Assembly: GCF_000213805.1 (NCBI RefSeq)
Contig: NC_015556.1
Span: forward strand, 620,001 to 684,000
DNA: 64,000 nucleotides
Source: Pseudomonas fulva 12-X
Lineage (GTDB): Bacteria > Pseudomonadota > Gammaproteobacteria > Pseudomonadales > Pseudomonadaceae
Direction: 5' to 3'
The notes under the pieces were generated by a model. That model saw only the letters and a list, made by a program, of their open reading frames with translations, did not search any database and was not told the origin of the DNA. The translations under genes were made by a program, and so were the position numbers. This document shows, piece by piece, positions 18,853-33,157 of the stretch (its first letter is position 1; every line of letters begins with the position of its first letter).

Positions 18853-19221
18853 CGGCGTTACCTCTGATAAAGGATGGTGAAACCGCGGAGCGTCCTGGCG
18901 GGCGGTTGGCCTGCCGACGCTGCATGTTTCGAAACCGCGTTGGCGGCGGGCCGTCTAGCATGGCACGAATCTGGTGCGTGGGTTGCATTTTGAGCATGCC
19001 GCCCGGCTGAAAAACGGGCATTCAATGGTTGCAGCGGATGACCGAGCACGCTTTTGCAATCCGGTGAAAAAATAAGTCGAACCCTTGGCACCTTGCCATG
19101 ATCCAAGCGCGCGGACGACCAGATGCCGGCATTGGATTAACCGATGATGGCGCATTACCATCCGCCGTTCGCCATGTACCTCTACCTATAACAGCCCAAC
19201 ACGGCCAGCTAGGGATCTGCG
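18853..19221. promoter_or_regulatory. Divergent intergenic region, no clear site
   Basis: These 369 bases lie between the divergent receiver and hybrid-kinase genes and must contain promoters for both. I see no strong consensus promoter, operator or small gene. Confidence 0.35.
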
Positions 19222-22689
<3,468 letters not shown>

Positions 22690-22690
22690 C

Positions 22691-23509
22691 ATGTCCGACC
22701 GTACACAGGATATCGAGCTGCGGCTGCTGATTGAGGCGATCTACCTGCAGTACAGCTACGATTTTCGCGATTACTCCGGCTCTTCGCTCAAGCGCCGGAT
22801 CGTGCATGCCATGCGCCAGTTCGAGTGCGCGAGCATTTCCGAGCTGCAGGCGCGGATCATCCACGACTCGGCAGCGTTCATGCAGCTGCTGCAGTTCCTC
22901 ACCATCCCGGTCAGCGAGATGTTCCGCGACCCTAGCTACTTTCTGGCGTTGCGTCAGGAGGTGGTGCCGTTCCTGCGTACCTACCCGTCGCTCAAGCTGT
23001 GGGTGGCCGGCTGCAGCACGGGCGAGGAGGTGTATTCGCTGGCGATTCTGCTGCACGAGGAAGGGCTGCTGGAGCGCTCGATCATCTACGCCACCGACAT
23101 CAACCCGCACTCGCTGGACAAGGCCAAGCGCGGCATTTTCCCTATCGACAACATGCGTTTGTACAGCGAGAACTATCAGCGCGCCGGCGGCAAGGGCTCG
23201 CTGGCCGACTACTACACGGCAGCCTACGACGGCGCGCTGTTCGAGCGCTTCCTGTGCGCCAACGTGACCTTCGCCGATCACAGCCTGGCCACCGACAGCG
23301 TGTTCTCGGAGACCCAGTTCATCTCCTGTCGCAACGTGCTGATCTACTTCAACAAGACCCTGCAGGATCGCGCCTTCGGGCTGTTCCACGAGTCCCTCGG
23401 GCATCGCGGTTTCCTCGGTCTGGGCAGCAAGGAGAGCCTGGATTTCTCGGCCTACGCCGGGCGTTTCGAGGCAGTGAATCGCCAGGAACGGGTGTTCCGC
23501 AAACTATGA
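22691..23509 (+). CDS. CheR-type methyltransferase
   Basis: The 272-residue protein has the CheR N-terminal helical domain and the SAM-binding domain with LWVAGCSTGEEVYSLAI, IYATDINPHSL and the motif ISCRNVLIYFN. CheR methylates glutamates in chemoreceptors. No chemoreceptor is encoded in this cluster; the nearest receptor is at 7.7 kb. Its start is one base after the hybrid kinase stop, so the two are translationally coupled. Possible targets are the nearby receptor or the coiled coil of the adjacent kinase (inference). Confidence 0.92.
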   Translation: MSDRTQDIELRLLIEAIYLQYSYDFRDYSGSSLKRRIVHAMRQFECASISELQARIIHDSAAFMQLLQFLTIPVSEMFRDPSYFLALRQEVVPFLRTYPSLKLWVAGCSTGEEVYSLAILLHEEGLLERSIIYATDINPHSLDKAKRGIFPIDNMRLYSENYQRAGGKGSLADYYTAAYDGALFERFLCANVTFADHSLATDSVFSETQFISCRNVLIYFNKTLQDRAFGLFHESLGHRGFLGLGSKESLDFSAYAGRFEAVNRQERVFRKL

Positions 23510-23516
23510 ACGCGCC

Positions 23517-23711
23517 TCTCTCAGAACCTGTTCGCGCTCTTTATGCGCATGAAGCGGCAGCTAGAGGGCAGAAGCGGTCATCGGCGCAGTGTCTGTGGGA
23601 GCGGGCCATGCCCGCGATTTTTCGCGCGCATGGCGCGCTCCCACAGGGAGTCTGCGAAAGGCCGCAACCGCCACTTGGCTGCCAAACTCGACGAGCCTGG
23701 GCTGAAAGCTT
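23517..23711. repeat. Long dispersed repeat with REP core, copy A
   Basis: The spacer between cheR and cheB starts AGAACCTGTTC-like sequence and ends GAGCCTGGGCTGAAAGC. A REP palindrome occupies 23593-23646 (CTGTGGGAGCGGGCC to GCGCGCTCCCACAG). Flanks on both sides of the REP core match 36891-37030 (for example GCGCATGAAG and TGGCTGCCAAA), so the repeated unit is larger than a REP. It breaks the otherwise tight operon. Confidence 0.7.
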
Positions 23712-24287
23712 ATGAGCGGGTTATCAGCCGTTGTAGTCGGCGCCTCGGCCGGTGGCGTGGAAGCGTTGCTCAGCCTGTTCACCGAGCTACCAGGCGACTA
23801 CGGTTTACCGGTGGTGGTGGTGCTGCACCTGCCCGACGGGCGTGAAAGCCTGCTGCCGGATCTGTTCGCCCGCCGCCTGGCGCTGCGGGTCAAGGAAGCG
23901 CAGGACAAGGAAGCGCTGCAGCCGGGTACGCTGTACTTCGCCGCGCCCGGTTATCACCTGTGCATCGAGGCCGATGGCAGCTTTTCCTATAGTCGTGAGG
24001 AGCCGGTGCATTTTTCCCGGCCCTCGATCGACTACCTGTTCGAATCGGCTGCCGATGTTTACGGCAGCCAGCTACTGGGTATCTTGCTCACGGGCGCCAA
24101 CCAGGATGGCGCCGCCGGGTTGTACACAATAAAACAGCGGGGCGGAGTGACCGTGGTGCAGGATCCGCAGGAGGCGCAGGTTGCGACCATGCCCGAAGCG
24201 GCTCTGGCGCTGCACCAACCCGACTACATTCTTCCTTTGCGGGGCATTCTCGCATTGCTAACCGAACTGGACTCACGCCCATGTTGA
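23712..24287 (+). CDS. CheB-type methylesterase without receiver domain
   Basis: The 191-residue protein is a bare CheB catalytic domain. The triad is visible as the serine in VVGASAGGVEALL, the histidine in VVLHLPDGRES and the aspartate in LLTGANQDGAAGL. The usual N-terminal receiver is missing, so activity cannot be switched by phosphorylation within the protein; the lone receiver or hybrid kinases nearby may control it. The last seven bases overlap the next gene. The ribosome site before the ATG at 23712 is weak. Confidence 0.9.
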   Translation: MSGLSAVVVGASAGGVEALLSLFTELPGDYGLPVVVVLHLPDGRESLLPDLFARRLALRVKEAQDKEALQPGTLYFAAPGYHLCIEADGSFSYSREEPVHFSRPSIDYLFESAADVYGSQLLGILLTGANQDGAAGLYTIKQRGGVTVVQDPQEAQVATMPEAALALHQPDYILPLRGILALLTELDSRPC

Positions 24288-25486
24288 GTAGCACCGGATG
24301 CAAACTGTTGATCGTCGATGACCTGCCGGAGAACCTGCTGGCGCTGGAGGCGTTGATTCGCCGCGATGATCGTGAGGTGTACAAGGCGCAATGCGCCGAC
24401 GATGCCCTGGTGCTGCTGCTCGAGCACGAGTTCGCCCTGGCCATTCTCGACGTGCAGATGCCGGGCATGAACGGCTTCGAGCTGGCCGAGCTGATGCGCG
24501 GCACGGAAAAGACCAAGCACATCCCCATCGTCTTCGTCAGCGCCGCCGGGCGCGAGATGAACTACGCGTTCAAGGGCTACGAAAGTGGCGCCGTGGACTT
24601 TCTCTACAAACCGCTGGATATCCAGGCGGTGCAGAGCAAGGTCGCGGTATTCGTCGACCTGTACCGCCAGCGCAAGGTCATGGCCCAGCAGCTCGAAGCG
24701 CTGGAGCGCGCCCGCCAGGAGCAGGACGCGCTGCTCGCCGAGTTGCGTTCCACCCAGGGCGAGTTGCAGCACGCGGTGCGCATGCGCGACGACTTCATGT
24801 CCATCGTCTCCCACGAGCTGCGCACGCCCCTCAACGGCCTGATCCTCGATACCCAGCTGCGCAAGATGCACCTGGCCAAGGGCAACCTCACCGCGTTCAG
24901 CGAAGACAAGCTCGGCGCCATGTTCGACCGCGACGAGCGGCAGATCCACAGCCTGATCCGCCTGATCGAAGACATGCTCGACGTGTCGCGCATCCGCACC
25001 GGCAAGCTGTCGATCCGCCCGGTGGAGTTCGACCTGGCACAGACCGTGCGCAACGTCGCCGAGAACTTCGCCCAGCAGATGGCCGTGGCCGGCTGCGACC
25101 TGCAACTGGACAGCGACGAGGTGCTGCACGGCAGCTGGGACCAGTTCCGCATCGAACAGGTGATCAGCAACCTGCTCAGTAACGCCCTGCGCTACGGCGC
25201 CGGGCGGCCCATCGAGGTGCGCGCGCGCTCCGACGAGGGCGGCGTACGCGTCGAGGTGCGCGACCACGGCATCGGCATCTCCCTGGAAAACCAGCACCGC
25301 ATCTTCCAGCAGTTCGAACGTGCGGTGGGCAGCGAGTCGGTGGCTGGCCTGGGTTTGGGGCTGTTCATCTCCGATCAGATCGTCAAAGCCCATGGCGGGC
25401 GCATCGAGGTGCAGAGCAGCCTCGGCCAGGGCTCGCTGTTCAGCGTGTGGCTGCCACGCGGCACCCGCGTGCAGATAGGCGGATAG
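24281..25486 (+). CDS. Receiver-histidine kinase hybrid, 401 aa
   Basis: An N-terminal receiver (IVDDLPENLLALEAL, acceptor ILDVQMPGMNGFELAE, lysine in DFLYKPLD) is joined by a coiled coil (about 125-165) to a HisKA domain (FMSIVSHELRTPLNG) and HATPase (DHGIGISLENQ, GLGLGLFISDQ). There are no membrane segments. An N-terminal receiver lets upstream kinases control this kinase's output. It overlaps cheB by 7 bases and precedes a lone receiver, which may be its phosphate acceptor. Confidence 0.92.
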   Translation: MLSSTGCKLLIVDDLPENLLALEALIRRDDREVYKAQCADDALVLLLEHEFALAILDVQMPGMNGFELAELMRGTEKTKHIPIVFVSAAGREMNYAFKGYESGAVDFLYKPLDIQAVQSKVAVFVDLYRQRKVMAQQLEALERARQEQDALLAELRSTQGELQHAVRMRDDFMSIVSHELRTPLNGLILDTQLRKMHLAKGNLTAFSEDKLGAMFDRDERQIHSLIRLIEDMLDVSRIRTGKLSIRPVEFDLAQTVRNVAENFAQQMAVAGCDLQLDSDEVLHGSWDQFRIEQVISNLLSNALRYGAGRPIEVRARSDEGGVRVEVRDHGIGISLENQHRIFQQFERAVGSESVAGLGLGLFISDQIVKAHGGRIEVQSSLGQGSLFSVWLPRGTRVQIGG

Positions 25487-25546
25487 GTTGAACTCACCAC
25501 ACCGCGAGGGTCGAAGCGAAGGTGCAAAACAGGCAGGGGCCAGGCA

Positions 25547-25921
25547 ATGAATGAAGTGAAACCAGTCGTACTGATCGTCGAAGACGATCCGCTGCTGCTC
25601 ATGCTGCTGGCCGAGTATCTGGAAGGCGAGGGCTACCACGTGTTGCAGGCCGACTGCGCCACCGAGGCCTTCGCCATCCTCGCCACCAAGCCGCACCTGG
25701 ATCTGCTGATCAGCGACTTCCGCCTACCCGGTGGCGTCTCCGGCGTACGCATCGCCGAACCGGCCCTGCTACTGCGCCCGGACCTCAAGGTCATCTTCAT
25801 CAGCGGCCACCCCGCCGAAGTGCGCGAAACCGGCAGTGCGCTTCTCGACTCTGCACCGCTGCTGAGCAAGCCCTTTACCCTGGAAACCCTGAGCACGCAG
25901 ATCGATCATTTGCTTGATTGA
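25547..25921 (+). CDS. Single-domain response regulator
   Basis: The 124-residue receiver has VEDDP, acceptor ISDFRLPGG, switch ISGH and the lysine in LLSKPFT. It has no output domain. It is the last gene of the hybrid kinase-cheR-cheB-kinase run, with 60 bases upstream of it. The 422 bases after it, up to the trpE leader, contain only fragments of GC-rich repeat sequence (for example TAGGGTGGGTGAAGG at about 26058). Confidence 0.85.
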   Translation: MNEVKPVVLIVEDDPLLLMLLAEYLEGEGYHVLQADCATEAFAILATKPHLDLLISDFRLPGGVSGVRIAEPALLLRPDLKVIFISGHPAEVRETGSALLDSAPLLSKPFTLETLSTQIDHLLD

Positions 25922-26343
25922 GGCTAGGGAGACAGCCGGTCTCGCTTACCTGATGAGGGCGGGCTGGGACACCTAGTTAATACCCAAGAGTTTCGCGGGC
26001 ATTGACTAGGCGTCCCCGCCCGTTCCCACAGTGGTAACAGGCTGGACGGATAGGTTGTAGGGTGGGTGAAGGCGCTACCCACTGTGGCGTCCGGCGCAGA
26101 TCTTGCCGCGTCGTAATCCACCAAGCACCCAACGAATACCCACATCTTTGCCCGTGGAATGCGACCTTCAGCTATTCCTGCGCTCACTCCAGGCGACACG
26201 ACCATAAGCGGAAACAGCTATCACCACCTACAAGTCATCGCTTTGCCCCGCTTGCAGCGCTTGGCGTGTAGCTGCTACTTTGGCCGCTCTCCTTAATTCC
26301 CGCCTATCGAGATCACACCGTGGTGGTTAGCTGCAAACTCTGG

Positions 26344-26388
26344 ATGAAAGTCATCAAGGCCCTGGCCCGTTGGCGCTGGCGCGCCTGA
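26344..26388 (+). CDS. trpE leader peptide (MKVIKALARWRWRA)
   Basis: A 14-codon open frame with two Trp codons separated by one Arg codon ends 64 bases before trpE. An almost identical peptide precedes trpG (41420-41464). Ribosome stalling at the Trp codons during tryptophan starvation is the standard way such leaders control attenuation. The ribosome site is weak; an in-frame GTG at 26323 is an alternative start. Confidence 0.8.
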   Translation: MKVIKALARWRWRA

Positions 26389-26452
26389 CATTCCCTGCCG
26401 CTGCGCGCGGCCCGTTTGCACCTGACCGATTTCTCATGCCACGAGGCTGATC
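26389..26452 (+). promoter_or_regulatory. trpE attenuator region
   Basis: A small hairpin GCCGC-TGCGC-GCGGC at 26397-26411 followed by CCGTTTG may be the attenuator, and the GGCGC/GCGCC pair over the Trp codons may form a competing structure. The terminator is weak by sequence, so this is a partial case. Confidence 0.45.
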
Positions 26453-27931
26453 ATGATCCACGAAGAATTCCTGCGTTTGGCCGCCGAAGGCTACAACCGC
26501 ATTCCGCTCGCCTGCGAAACCATCGCCGACTTCGACACGCCGCTGTCGATCTATCTGAAGCTCGCCGACGCGCCCAACTCCTACCTGCTCGAGTCGGTGC
26601 AGGGCGGTGAGAAATGGGGGCGTTACTCGATCATCGGCCTGCCGGCGCGCACCGTGCTGCGCGTGCACGGCCACGAGGTAGTGATCACCACCGACGGCGT
26701 GGAAGTCGAGCGTCACCAATGTGCCGATCCGCTGGCCTTCGTTGAGGAGTTCAAGGCTCGATATCGGGTGCCGAGCATCGCCGGCTTGCCGCGTTTCAAT
26801 GGCGGCCTGGTCGGTTACTTCGCCTACGATAGCGTGCGTTACGTCGAGCCCAAGCTGGCCGCCGGGGTGAACCCCGACGCGCTGGGCACGCCGGATATAC
26901 TGCTCAACGTCTCCGATGCCGTGGTGGTGTTCGATAACCTGGCCGGCAAGATGCACGCCATCGTCCTGGCCGACCCCGCCGAAGCCGATGCGTTCGCCCG
27001 TGGCCAGCAGCAGTTGCAGGACATCCTGCACAAGCTGCGTCAGCCGTTCACGCCGCGCCTGGGCGTGGATCTGAACAAGCCGGCGGGCGCCGAGCCGGCG
27101 TTCCGCTCCAGCTTCAGCCGCGAGGATTACGAGCGCTCGGTGGATGCCATCAAGGATTACATCCTGGCCGGCGACTGCATGCAGGTGGTGATTTCCCAGC
27201 GCATGTCGATCCCTTTCAAGGCCGCGCCCATCGATCTGTACCGCGCGCTGCGCTGCATCAACCCGACGCCGTACATGTACTTCTTCAACTTCGGCGATTT
27301 CCACGTGGTCGGCTCGTCGCCCGAAGTGCTGGTGCGTGTCGAGGACAACCTGGTCACCGTGCGCCCCATCGCCGGCACCCGCCCGCGCGGCGCCACCGAG
27401 GAGCAGGACCAGGCGCTGGAGCAGGACCTGCTGGCCGATGCCAAGGAAGTCGCCGAGCACCTGATGCTCATCGACCTGGGCCGCAACGATACCGGCCGGG
27501 TCTCGGAAATCGGCTCGGTGAAGCTGACCGAGAAGATGGTCATCGAGCGTTATTCCAACGTCATGCACATCGTCTCCAACGTCACCGGCGAGCTGAAGCA
27601 GGGCCTGACCTCGATGGACGCCCTGCGCGCCATCCTGCCGGCCGGCACGTTGTCCGGTGCGCCAAAGATCCGCGCGATGGAAATCATCGACGAGCTGGAG
27701 CCGGTCAAGCGCGGCGTCTACGGCGGTGCGGTCGGCTACTACGCCTGGAACGGCAATATGGACACCGCCATCGCCATCCGCACCGCGGTGATCAAGGACG
27801 GCGAGCTGCACGTACAGGCCGGCGCTGGCATCGTCGCCGACTCGGTGCCCGCGCTGGAATGGGAAGAAACCCTCAACAAACGCCGCGCCATGTTCAAGGC
27901 CGTGGCCCTGGCGGAGCAGGGCTCGCTCTGA
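26453..27931 (+). CDS. trpE: Anthranilate synthase component I
   Basis: The 492-residue enzyme uses chorismate and ammonia (from TrpG glutaminase) to make anthranilate, the first step of tryptophan synthesis. Visible hallmarks are the chorismate-binding core ([34 protein letters not shown] and [19 protein letters not shown]) and the N-terminal LLES feedback-inhibition motif ([19 protein letters not shown]). Its partner trpG lies 13.7 kb downstream, separated by the carboxylase operon and the lysis locus. In many Pseudomonas this spacing hosts pyocin genes. Confidence 0.98.
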   Translation: MIHEEFLRLAAEGYNRIPLACETIADFDTPLSIYLKLADAPNSYLLESVQGGEKWGRYSIIGLPARTVLRVHGHEVVITTDGVEVERHQCADPLAFVEEFKARYRVPSIAGLPRFNGGLVGYFAYDSVRYVEPKLAAGVNPDALGTPDILLNVSDAVVVFDNLAGKMHAIVLADPAEADAFARGQQQLQDILHKLRQPFTPRLGVDLNKPAGAEPAFRSSFSREDYERSVDAIKDYILAGDCMQVVISQRMSIPFKAAPIDLYRALRCINPTPYMYFFNFGDFHVVGSSPEVLVRVEDNLVTVRPIAGTRPRGATEEQDQALEQDLLADAKEVAEHLMLIDLGRNDTGRVSEIGSVKLTEKMVIERYSNVMHIVSNVTGELKQGLTSMDALRAILPAGTLSGAPKIRAMEIIDELEPVKRGVYGGAVGYYAWNGNMDTAIAIRTAVIKDGELHVQAGAGIVADSVPALEWEETLNKRRAMFKAVALAEQGSL

Positions 27932-27948
27932 TCCGAGCGGAGAGCGAA

Positions 27949-27979
27949 AAGGGCAGCCCAGGCTGCCCTTCTTGTTTTC
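27949..27979 (+). terminator. trpE rho-independent terminator
   Basis: AAGGGCAGCC pairs perfectly with GGCTGCCCTT, followed by CTTGTTTT, 18 bases after the trpE stop. Confidence 0.85.
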
Positions 27980-28030
27980 GGCTTCCTGGTAATCGCTGCG
28001 CTCAACGCTAGGCTACTTCGGACGCAGTTC

Positions 28031-28125
28031 GTAGGGCGGACTCAGGAGCGAAGCGAACAGTCCGCCAAACCATGCCGATCCTGGCAAAAGGGCAACGGCG
28101 TACTGCTTCGCGAATACGCCCTACC
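28031..28125. repeat. 95-bp dispersed repeat, copy B, with half REP after it
   Basis: This is the reverse complement of 12086-12180, with shared blocks such as GGAGCGAAGCGAACAGTCCG. A half REP (TGTGGGAGCGCGCCATGCG) follows at about 28137-28156. The segment lies between trpE and the convergent carboxylase operon and may mark an insertion boundary. Confidence 0.75.
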
Positions 28126-28209
28126 GCGCTACATCCTGTGGGAGCGCGCCATGCGCGCGAAATCACGGGCTGTAGCCTGGGTGGAGCGTAGCGATACCCG
28201 GGGCCGATC

Positions 28210-29952
28210 TCAGCCTTCTAGCTTGGCCAACGCTGCCCCGGCGTCCAGATAAGCCCCGGCCTGTTCACGGATACGCAGGGTGCCGTCCGCCGGGGCGGTG
28301 ACCTGGGTTTCCATCTTCATGGCTTCCATCACCGCGATCACCTCACCGGCTTTGACCTGGGCGCCGTCCTCGACCAGCCAGGCGTGCAGGTTGCCGGAGA
28401 TCGGCGCGCTGACCAGGCCTTCTTCGGCGGCCGGTGCAGCGGCGCCAGTGGCTACCGGAGCCGCCCGGGCATTGCCGCCCAGAGGCGCCAGACCTTGTAG
28501 CAGCGCGCTCGGCAGGCCCAGTTCGTGGCGCTTGCCGTCGATCTCGATAAAGGTGCGCAGCACCGCATCGCCGCCCACCGACAAGGTGCGCGGTGCCAGG
28601 GTGATCTGCTCGGCGAAGTCGGTTTCGATCCAGCGGGTGTGCACGGCAAAATGCTCAGGGCCGGTAAAGTCGGCGTGGTCCATCACCGCGCGATGGAAGG
28701 GCAGCACCGAGGCGATGCCATCGATCTGGAACTCGGCCAGGGCGCGGCGCGCGCGGGCGATGGCCTGCTCGCGGGTGGCGCCGGTGACGATCAGCTTGGC
28801 CATCATCGAGTCGAAGGTGCCGGGGACCGTCGAGCCACTTTCCACGCCGCTGTCCAGGCGCACGCCCGGACCGCTCGGGGCGCGGAAATCACTGATTTTT
28901 CCGGGGGTGGGCAAAAAGCCTTTGCCGGCGTCCTCGGCGTTGATGCGGAACTCGAAGCTGTGGCCACGTGGCGCCGGTGTTTCACTGAAGGACAGCGGCA
29001 GGCCGTCGGCAATGCGCAATTGCTCGATGACCAGGTCGACGCCAGCGGTTTCCTCGGTGACCGGGTGCTCGACCTGTAGGCGGGTGTTCACCTCCAGGAA
29101 CGACAGGGTGCCATCGGCGCTGAGCAGGTATTCCACGGTGCCGGCGCCGACATAGCCGGCCTTGGCGCAGATGGCGTGGGCGGACTGGTGAATACGCTGG
29201 CGCTGCTCATCGGTGATGAAAGGCGCTGGCGCTTCTTCCACCAGCTTCTGGTTGCGGCGTTGCAGTGAGCAGTCGCGGGTGCCGACCACCACCACGTTGC
29301 CATGGGTGTCGGCGATCACCTGGGCTTCGATATGACGCGGGCGGTCGAGGAACTGCTCGACGAAGCACTCGCCGCGGCCGAAGGCGGCCTCGGCTTCACG
29401 CACCGCCGAGGCATACAGCTCGGCCACTTCGTCCATGCGCCAGGCGACCTTCATGCCGCGCCCGCCGCCGCCGAACGCGGCCTTGATGGCGATCGGCAGG
29501 CCGTGCTGCTCGGCGAAGGCCAGCACTTCGGCGGCGCTCTGCACCGGGCCGGGGGTGCCGGCCACCAGGGGCGCGCCGACCTGCTGGGCGAGCTTGCGGG
29601 CCTCGACCTTGTCGCCGAGCACGTCGATGGTTTCCGGGTTCGGGCCGATCCAGATCAGCCCGGCGCCTTGCACGGCGCGGGCGAAGTCGGCGCGCTCGGA
29701 GAGAAAACCGTAGCCGGGGTGCACGGCATCGGCGCCGGCGCGCTTGGCGATGGCCAGCAGCTTGTCGATGTTCAGGTAGGTGTCGGCCGGGCGCTCGCCG
29801 TCCAGCCCATAGGCTTCGTCGGCGTGGCGCACGTGCAGGGCATCGATATCGGCATTGGCGTACACGGCCACGGAGGCCACACCGTGGTCGCGGCAGGCGC
29901 GGGCGATGCGCACGGCGATTTCACCACGGTTGGCGATCAGGACTTTTTTCAT
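28210..29952 (-). CDS. Biotin carboxylase fused to biotin carboxyl carrier domain
   Basis: The 580-residue protein has the biotin carboxylase ATP-grasp fold ([46 protein letters not shown]) over about residues 1-445 and a C-terminal biotinyl domain with the biotin-accepting lysine in EAMKMET (about 545). It would carboxylate biotin with ATP and bicarbonate. It closes a five-gene operon and overlaps the upstream PxpB/C-type gene by 4 bases. The neighbouring AHS1/AHS2 domains are the kind that transfer the carboxyl group in urea carboxylases, so the pair may form a carboxylase for a lactam or amide substrate (inference). Confidence 0.9.
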   Translation of the reverse strand: MKKVLIANRGEIAVRIARACRDHGVASVAVYANADIDALHVRHADEAYGLDGERPADTYLNIDKLLAIAKRAGADAVHPGYGFLSERADFARAVQGAGLIWIGPNPETIDVLGDKVEARKLAQQVGAPLVAGTPGPVQSAAEVLAFAEQHGLPIAIKAAFGGGGRGMKVAWRMDEVAELYASAVREAEAAFGRGECFVEQFLDRPRHIEAQVIADTHGNVVVVGTRDCSLQRRNQKLVEEAPAPFITDEQRQRIHQSAHAICAKAGYVGAGTVEYLLSADGTLSFLEVNTRLQVEHPVTEETAGVDLVIEQLRIADGLPLSFSETPAPRGHSFEFRINAEDAGKGFLPTPGKISDFRAPSGPGVRLDSGVESGSTVPGTFDSMMAKLIVTGATREQAIARARRALAEFQIDGIASVLPFHRAVMDHADFTGPEHFAVHTRWIETDFAEQITLAPRTLSVGGDAVLRTFIEIDGKRHELGLPSALLQGLAPLGGNARAAPVATGAAAPAAEEGLVSAPISGNLHAWLVEDGAQVKAGEVIAVMEAMKMETQVTAPADGTLRIREQAGAYLDAGAALAKLEG

Positions 29953-31562
29953 GGCTGGTTCTTCGCATCGGCAGTAGGAAGGGAGGCGTCGGGCTCGAGC
30001 TCGACGAACGCCGCGATCGGGTTGAAGCGGATCTGCGCGTTGATGGGGATTTGCCCGGCCAGATCCAGATGGTGGCTGGCCACGGCGGCGATCACCGGAT
30101 AGCCGCCGGTCAGCGGATGGTCGGCGAGGAACAGCACCGGCTGGCCGCTGGCGGGCACCTGGATGGCGCCCAGTGAGGTGCCTTCGCTGGGCAATTCGGC
30201 AGGGTTGCAGCGCTCCAGCGGCACCTCGCCCTCGAGGCGAATGCCGACCCGGTTGGATTGCGGCGTGACGCGCCACAGCTGGCTGCTCAGGCGTTCGATG
30301 GCCGCCGGGGTGAACCAGTCGCTGCGCGGCCCCATCACCACATCCAGGGTGATTACGTCCTTTGCGGTAGGCAGCGGGAAAGCCGGGCCTTCACTCGTCG
30401 ATACGCTGCAACCGGCGCTGATCGTATCAAAACCCAGCCGGTCGCCGGCCTTGAGCGGCGGCGGGCCGACCTGGGCCAGGCTGTCGTAGGACAGGCTGCC
30501 CAGCACCGGCGCCACCTGAAAGCCGCCGCGAATCGCCAGGTAGCTGCGCAGCCCTGCCTGGGGCGCGCCGAAGCTGACGCGGTCGCCGTCATCCAGTTCG
30601 ATGGGCTGGTAATTGCCGGGCTGCCACTGCAGGCCGCTGGCGGTGGTGACGGTGACGGGCGTCTGCGCACCGCTGACGGCGATGAGCGTGCGGCCGTGGC
30701 AGACGAAGCTCAGGCCGCCGAGCACCACTTCCAGGCAAGCACAGGCCGAGTCGTTGCCCACTGCGCGGTTGGCGGCGCGCAGGGCACCACGATCCAGCGC
30801 GCCGGACATCGACACGCCCTGGTCGGTATGGCCGGCGCGACCGAGGTCCTGCAGCACCGTTTGCAGGCCGGGGCTGAGGATTTCCAGATAAGCGCCGGTT
30901 GGCGTTTCACCGGCAGTTGGCTGCTCGTGCGTTGGCAAACCACCAGCCGGCAGTGGGCCGGCATCCTGGAAGCGCACCTTGTAGCCGGGGCGCAGCAGGG
31001 CCGGCTCGTCGCGGCCTAAATCCCACATCTGTAGCGGCGTGACGCCGATGATCTGCCAGCCTCCGGGGCTGGCCTTGGGATAGATACCGCTGAAATTGCC
31101 GGCCAGGGCCACGGCGCCGGCTGGAATGCGGGTGCGCGGAGTCTGCCGGCGCGGCACCTGGAAGTCGGCGCCGCCGGCCAGGTAGCCGAAGCCGGGGGCG
31201 AAGCCGCAGAAGGCCACTTCGTAATCGGCGCTGGTGTGGCGGCGCACCACTTCTTCACGGCTGATGCCGAGCAGCCCGGCGACCTCATCGAGGTCCTCGC
31301 CGTTGTAGTGCACGGGGATTTCCACGCGGCGGCTGTCGCGGGCGCTACGTCGGCTCAGGTCGCGGCGGGCGAGATCGTCGATCAACGCCTGGCGGTCGAT
31401 GGCGCTGGGCCGATACTGAATCAGCAGGGTACGGGCCGCCGGGACGATTTCCTCGACCCCGGCGATAGGCTCGGCCTGCAGTGCGTCGAACAGCGCCAGG
31501 GTTTCGTCGAGATCCTGCAGTTCGACGAGCAGCGTATCGAGATTGGCTGGGAGAAAACGCAC
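29949..31562 (-). CDS. Fused PxpB-PxpC (KipI-KipA; AHS1-AHS2) protein
   Basis: Residues about 1-215 match the PxpB/KipI (AHS1) domain ([34 protein letters not shown]) and about 230-520 the PxpC/KipA (AHS2) domain ([32 protein letters not shown]). In separate form these are subunits of 5-oxoprolinase, which hydrolyses 5-oxoproline with ATP to glutamate; in fused form they also occur with biotin carboxylases. A GTG start at 31562 is supported by AGGACA upstream. Which of the two activities is used here is uncertain. Confidence 0.88.
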   Translation of the reverse strand: MRFLPANLDTLLVELQDLDETLALFDALQAEPIAGVEEIVPAARTLLIQYRPSAIDRQALIDDLARRDLSRRSARDSRRVEIPVHYNGEDLDEVAGLLGISREEVVRRHTSADYEVAFCGFAPGFGYLAGGADFQVPRRQTPRTRIPAGAVALAGNFSGIYPKASPGGWQIIGVTPLQMWDLGRDEPALLRPGYKVRFQDAGPLPAGGLPTHEQPTAGETPTGAYLEILSPGLQTVLQDLGRAGHTDQGVSMSGALDRGALRAANRAVGNDSACACLEVVLGGLSFVCHGRTLIAVSGAQTPVTVTTASGLQWQPGNYQPIELDDGDRVSFGAPQAGLRSYLAIRGGFQVAPVLGSLSYDSLAQVGPPPLKAGDRLGFDTISAGCSVSTSEGPAFPLPTAKDVITLDVVMGPRSDWFTPAAIERLSSQLWRVTPQSNRVGIRLEGEVPLERCNPAELPSEGTSLGAIQVPASGQPVLFLADHPLTGGYPVIAAVASHHLDLAGQIPINAQIRFNPIAAFVELEPDASLPTADAKNQP

Positions 31563-31571
31563 GGGCTTGTC

Positions 31572-32378
31572 CTATACGTGGTACGTGCTGTCAGGCACGT
31601 CGGTGATGAACATATGACCCGGCGAATGGGTGATCGCGAACGGCACGCCGGAGGCCATGACCGCCGCCTGGGGCGTCACCCCGCAGGCCCAGAACACCGG
31701 CACTTCGCCGGGCTCGATGCGCACTGCGTCGCCGAAATCCGGCTTCTGCAGGTCTTCTATGCCCAGCCGCTCCGGCTCGCCGATATGCACCGGAGCGCCG
31801 TGCACCGAGGGATAGCGCCCGGAAATACCGGCCGCCTCGGCGACGCGATCCGCCGGGATCGGCCGCATCGACACCACCATCTCGCCATGCAGGCGGCCCG
31901 CCGGGCGGCAGGCGCGGTTGGTGCGGTACATCGGTACGTTGCAGCCGTCGGCAATGTGCCGCACCTCGATGCCGGCCTCCTGCAGGCCGGTCTCGAAGGT
32001 GAAGCTGCAGCCGATCAGGAAGGTCACCATGTCGGCGTGTTCCGCCCAGGCGGCGGTGGCGTCGCTGACTTCCTCGGCCAGTTTGCCATCACGCCAGATG
32101 CGGTAAAGCGGCAGGTCGGTGCGCAGGTCGGCGCCTTCGGCCAGTACCGTGTACGGGCTGCCGGCGTCACTCACGTCGAGCACCGGGCAGGCTCTGGGGT
32201 TGCGCTGGGCGTAGAGCAGAAAGTCATAGGCCCAGTCGCGGGGCAGGGCGATCAGGTTGGCCTGGGTCATGCCCGGCGCGATACCGGCAGTAGGCGCGAC
32301 GCGGCCGTTGCGGTACTCGGCGCGGGCCTGGCGGGCGGCGGCAATGGCGGCCTGTTGGGCGCGTTGGATGGCGTTCAT
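31572..32378 (-). CDS. DUF1445 putative hydro-lyase (YcsI family)
   Basis: The 268-residue protein matches the DUF1445/YcsI family by the motifs [28 protein letters not shown] and [13 protein letters not shown]. Members co-occur with PxpABC and NRAMP-type transporters and have been linked to D-glutamate or 5-oxoproline metabolism, though the reaction is not established for this protein. Its start overlaps the stop of pxpA by 4 bases. Confidence 0.88.
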   Translation of the reverse strand: MNAIQRAQQAAIAAARQARAEYRNGRVAPTAGIAPGMTQANLIALPRDWAYDFLLYAQRNPRACPVLDVSDAGSPYTVLAEGADLRTDLPLYRIWRDGKLAEEVSDATAAWAEHADMVTFLIGCSFTFETGLQEAGIEVRHIADGCNVPMYRTNRACRPAGRLHGEMVVSMRPIPADRVAEAAGISGRYPSVHGAPVHIGEPERLGIEDLQKPDFGDAVRIEPGEVPVFWACGVTPQAAVMASGVPFAITHSPGHMFITDVPDSTYHV

Positions 32379-33145
32379 CGGGCGGCTCCGGCGAAGGATT
32401 GCAGGGATACGCCGGACTGCTCCAGCAACTGGCGCACCTCGCGGGCCATCTGGATGGCGCCGGGGCTGTCGCCGTGCACGCAGATGGAATCGGCTTCGAT
32501 GCGGGTGACGCTGCCGTCGATGGCTTCGACCTCGCCGGTCCGTACCAGGCGCAGCATGCGTTGGGCCACCTGTTCGGCGTCGTGCAGTACGGCACCTGCC
32601 TCGCGGCGCGACACCAGGGTGCCTTGCGGTGTGTAGGCGCGGTCGGCGAAGGCTTCGGCGATGCAGGTCAGGCCTTCGCGGCGGGCCAGCTCGATCAGCG
32701 GCGAGCCGGCCAGGGCGACCAGCACCAGGCGTGCATCGACCGCGCGGATCGCCTCGATCACCGCCATGGCCTGGCGTGTGTCGTGGGCGATGGTGTTGTA
32801 CAGCGCGCCGTGGGGCTTCACGTAGCGCACCGCGGTGCCGGCGGCAGTGGCCAGGGCCTGCAGTGCGCCGATCTGGTAGATCATATCGGCGGACAGCTCG
32901 TCGCTGGCGATATCCATATTACGGCGGCCGAAGCCGACCAGATCCGGGTAGGCGACGTGGGCGCCGATGGTTACGCCTTTGGCCGCAGCGGCCTTGAGGG
33001 TACGCAGGATGCCGGCCGGGTCACCGGCGTGAAAGCCACAGGCGACGTTGGCGCTGGTGACGATGTCGAGCATCGCGGCATCGTCACCCATGGACCACTG
33101 GCCGAAGCTCTCGCCCAGGTCGCTGTTGAGGTCGATGGTTGGCAT
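32375..33145 (-). CDS. pxpA: 5-oxoprolinase subunit A (LamB/YcsF family)
   Basis: The 256-residue protein shows the family N-terminus ([13 protein letters not shown]), the [13 protein letters not shown] loop, [16 protein letters not shown] and VKPHGALYN. PxpA is the subunit that, with PxpBC, hydrolyses 5-oxoproline. AAGGAGAG precedes the ATG at 33145, 12 bases after the transporter gene. Its presence favours 5-oxoproline as the operon substrate. Confidence 0.92.
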   Translation of the reverse strand: MPTIDLNSDLGESFGQWSMGDDAAMLDIVTSANVACGFHAGDPAGILRTLKAAAAKGVTIGAHVAYPDLVGFGRRNMDIASDELSADMIYQIGALQALATAAGTAVRYVKPHGALYNTIAHDTRQAMAVIEAIRAVDARLVLVALAGSPLIELARREGLTCIAEAFADRAYTPQGTLVSRREAGAVLHDAEQVAQRMLRLVRTGEVEAIDGSVTRIEADSICVHGDSPGAIQMAREVRQLLEQSGVSLQSFAGAAR

Positions 33146-33157
33146 GTCGTTCTCTCC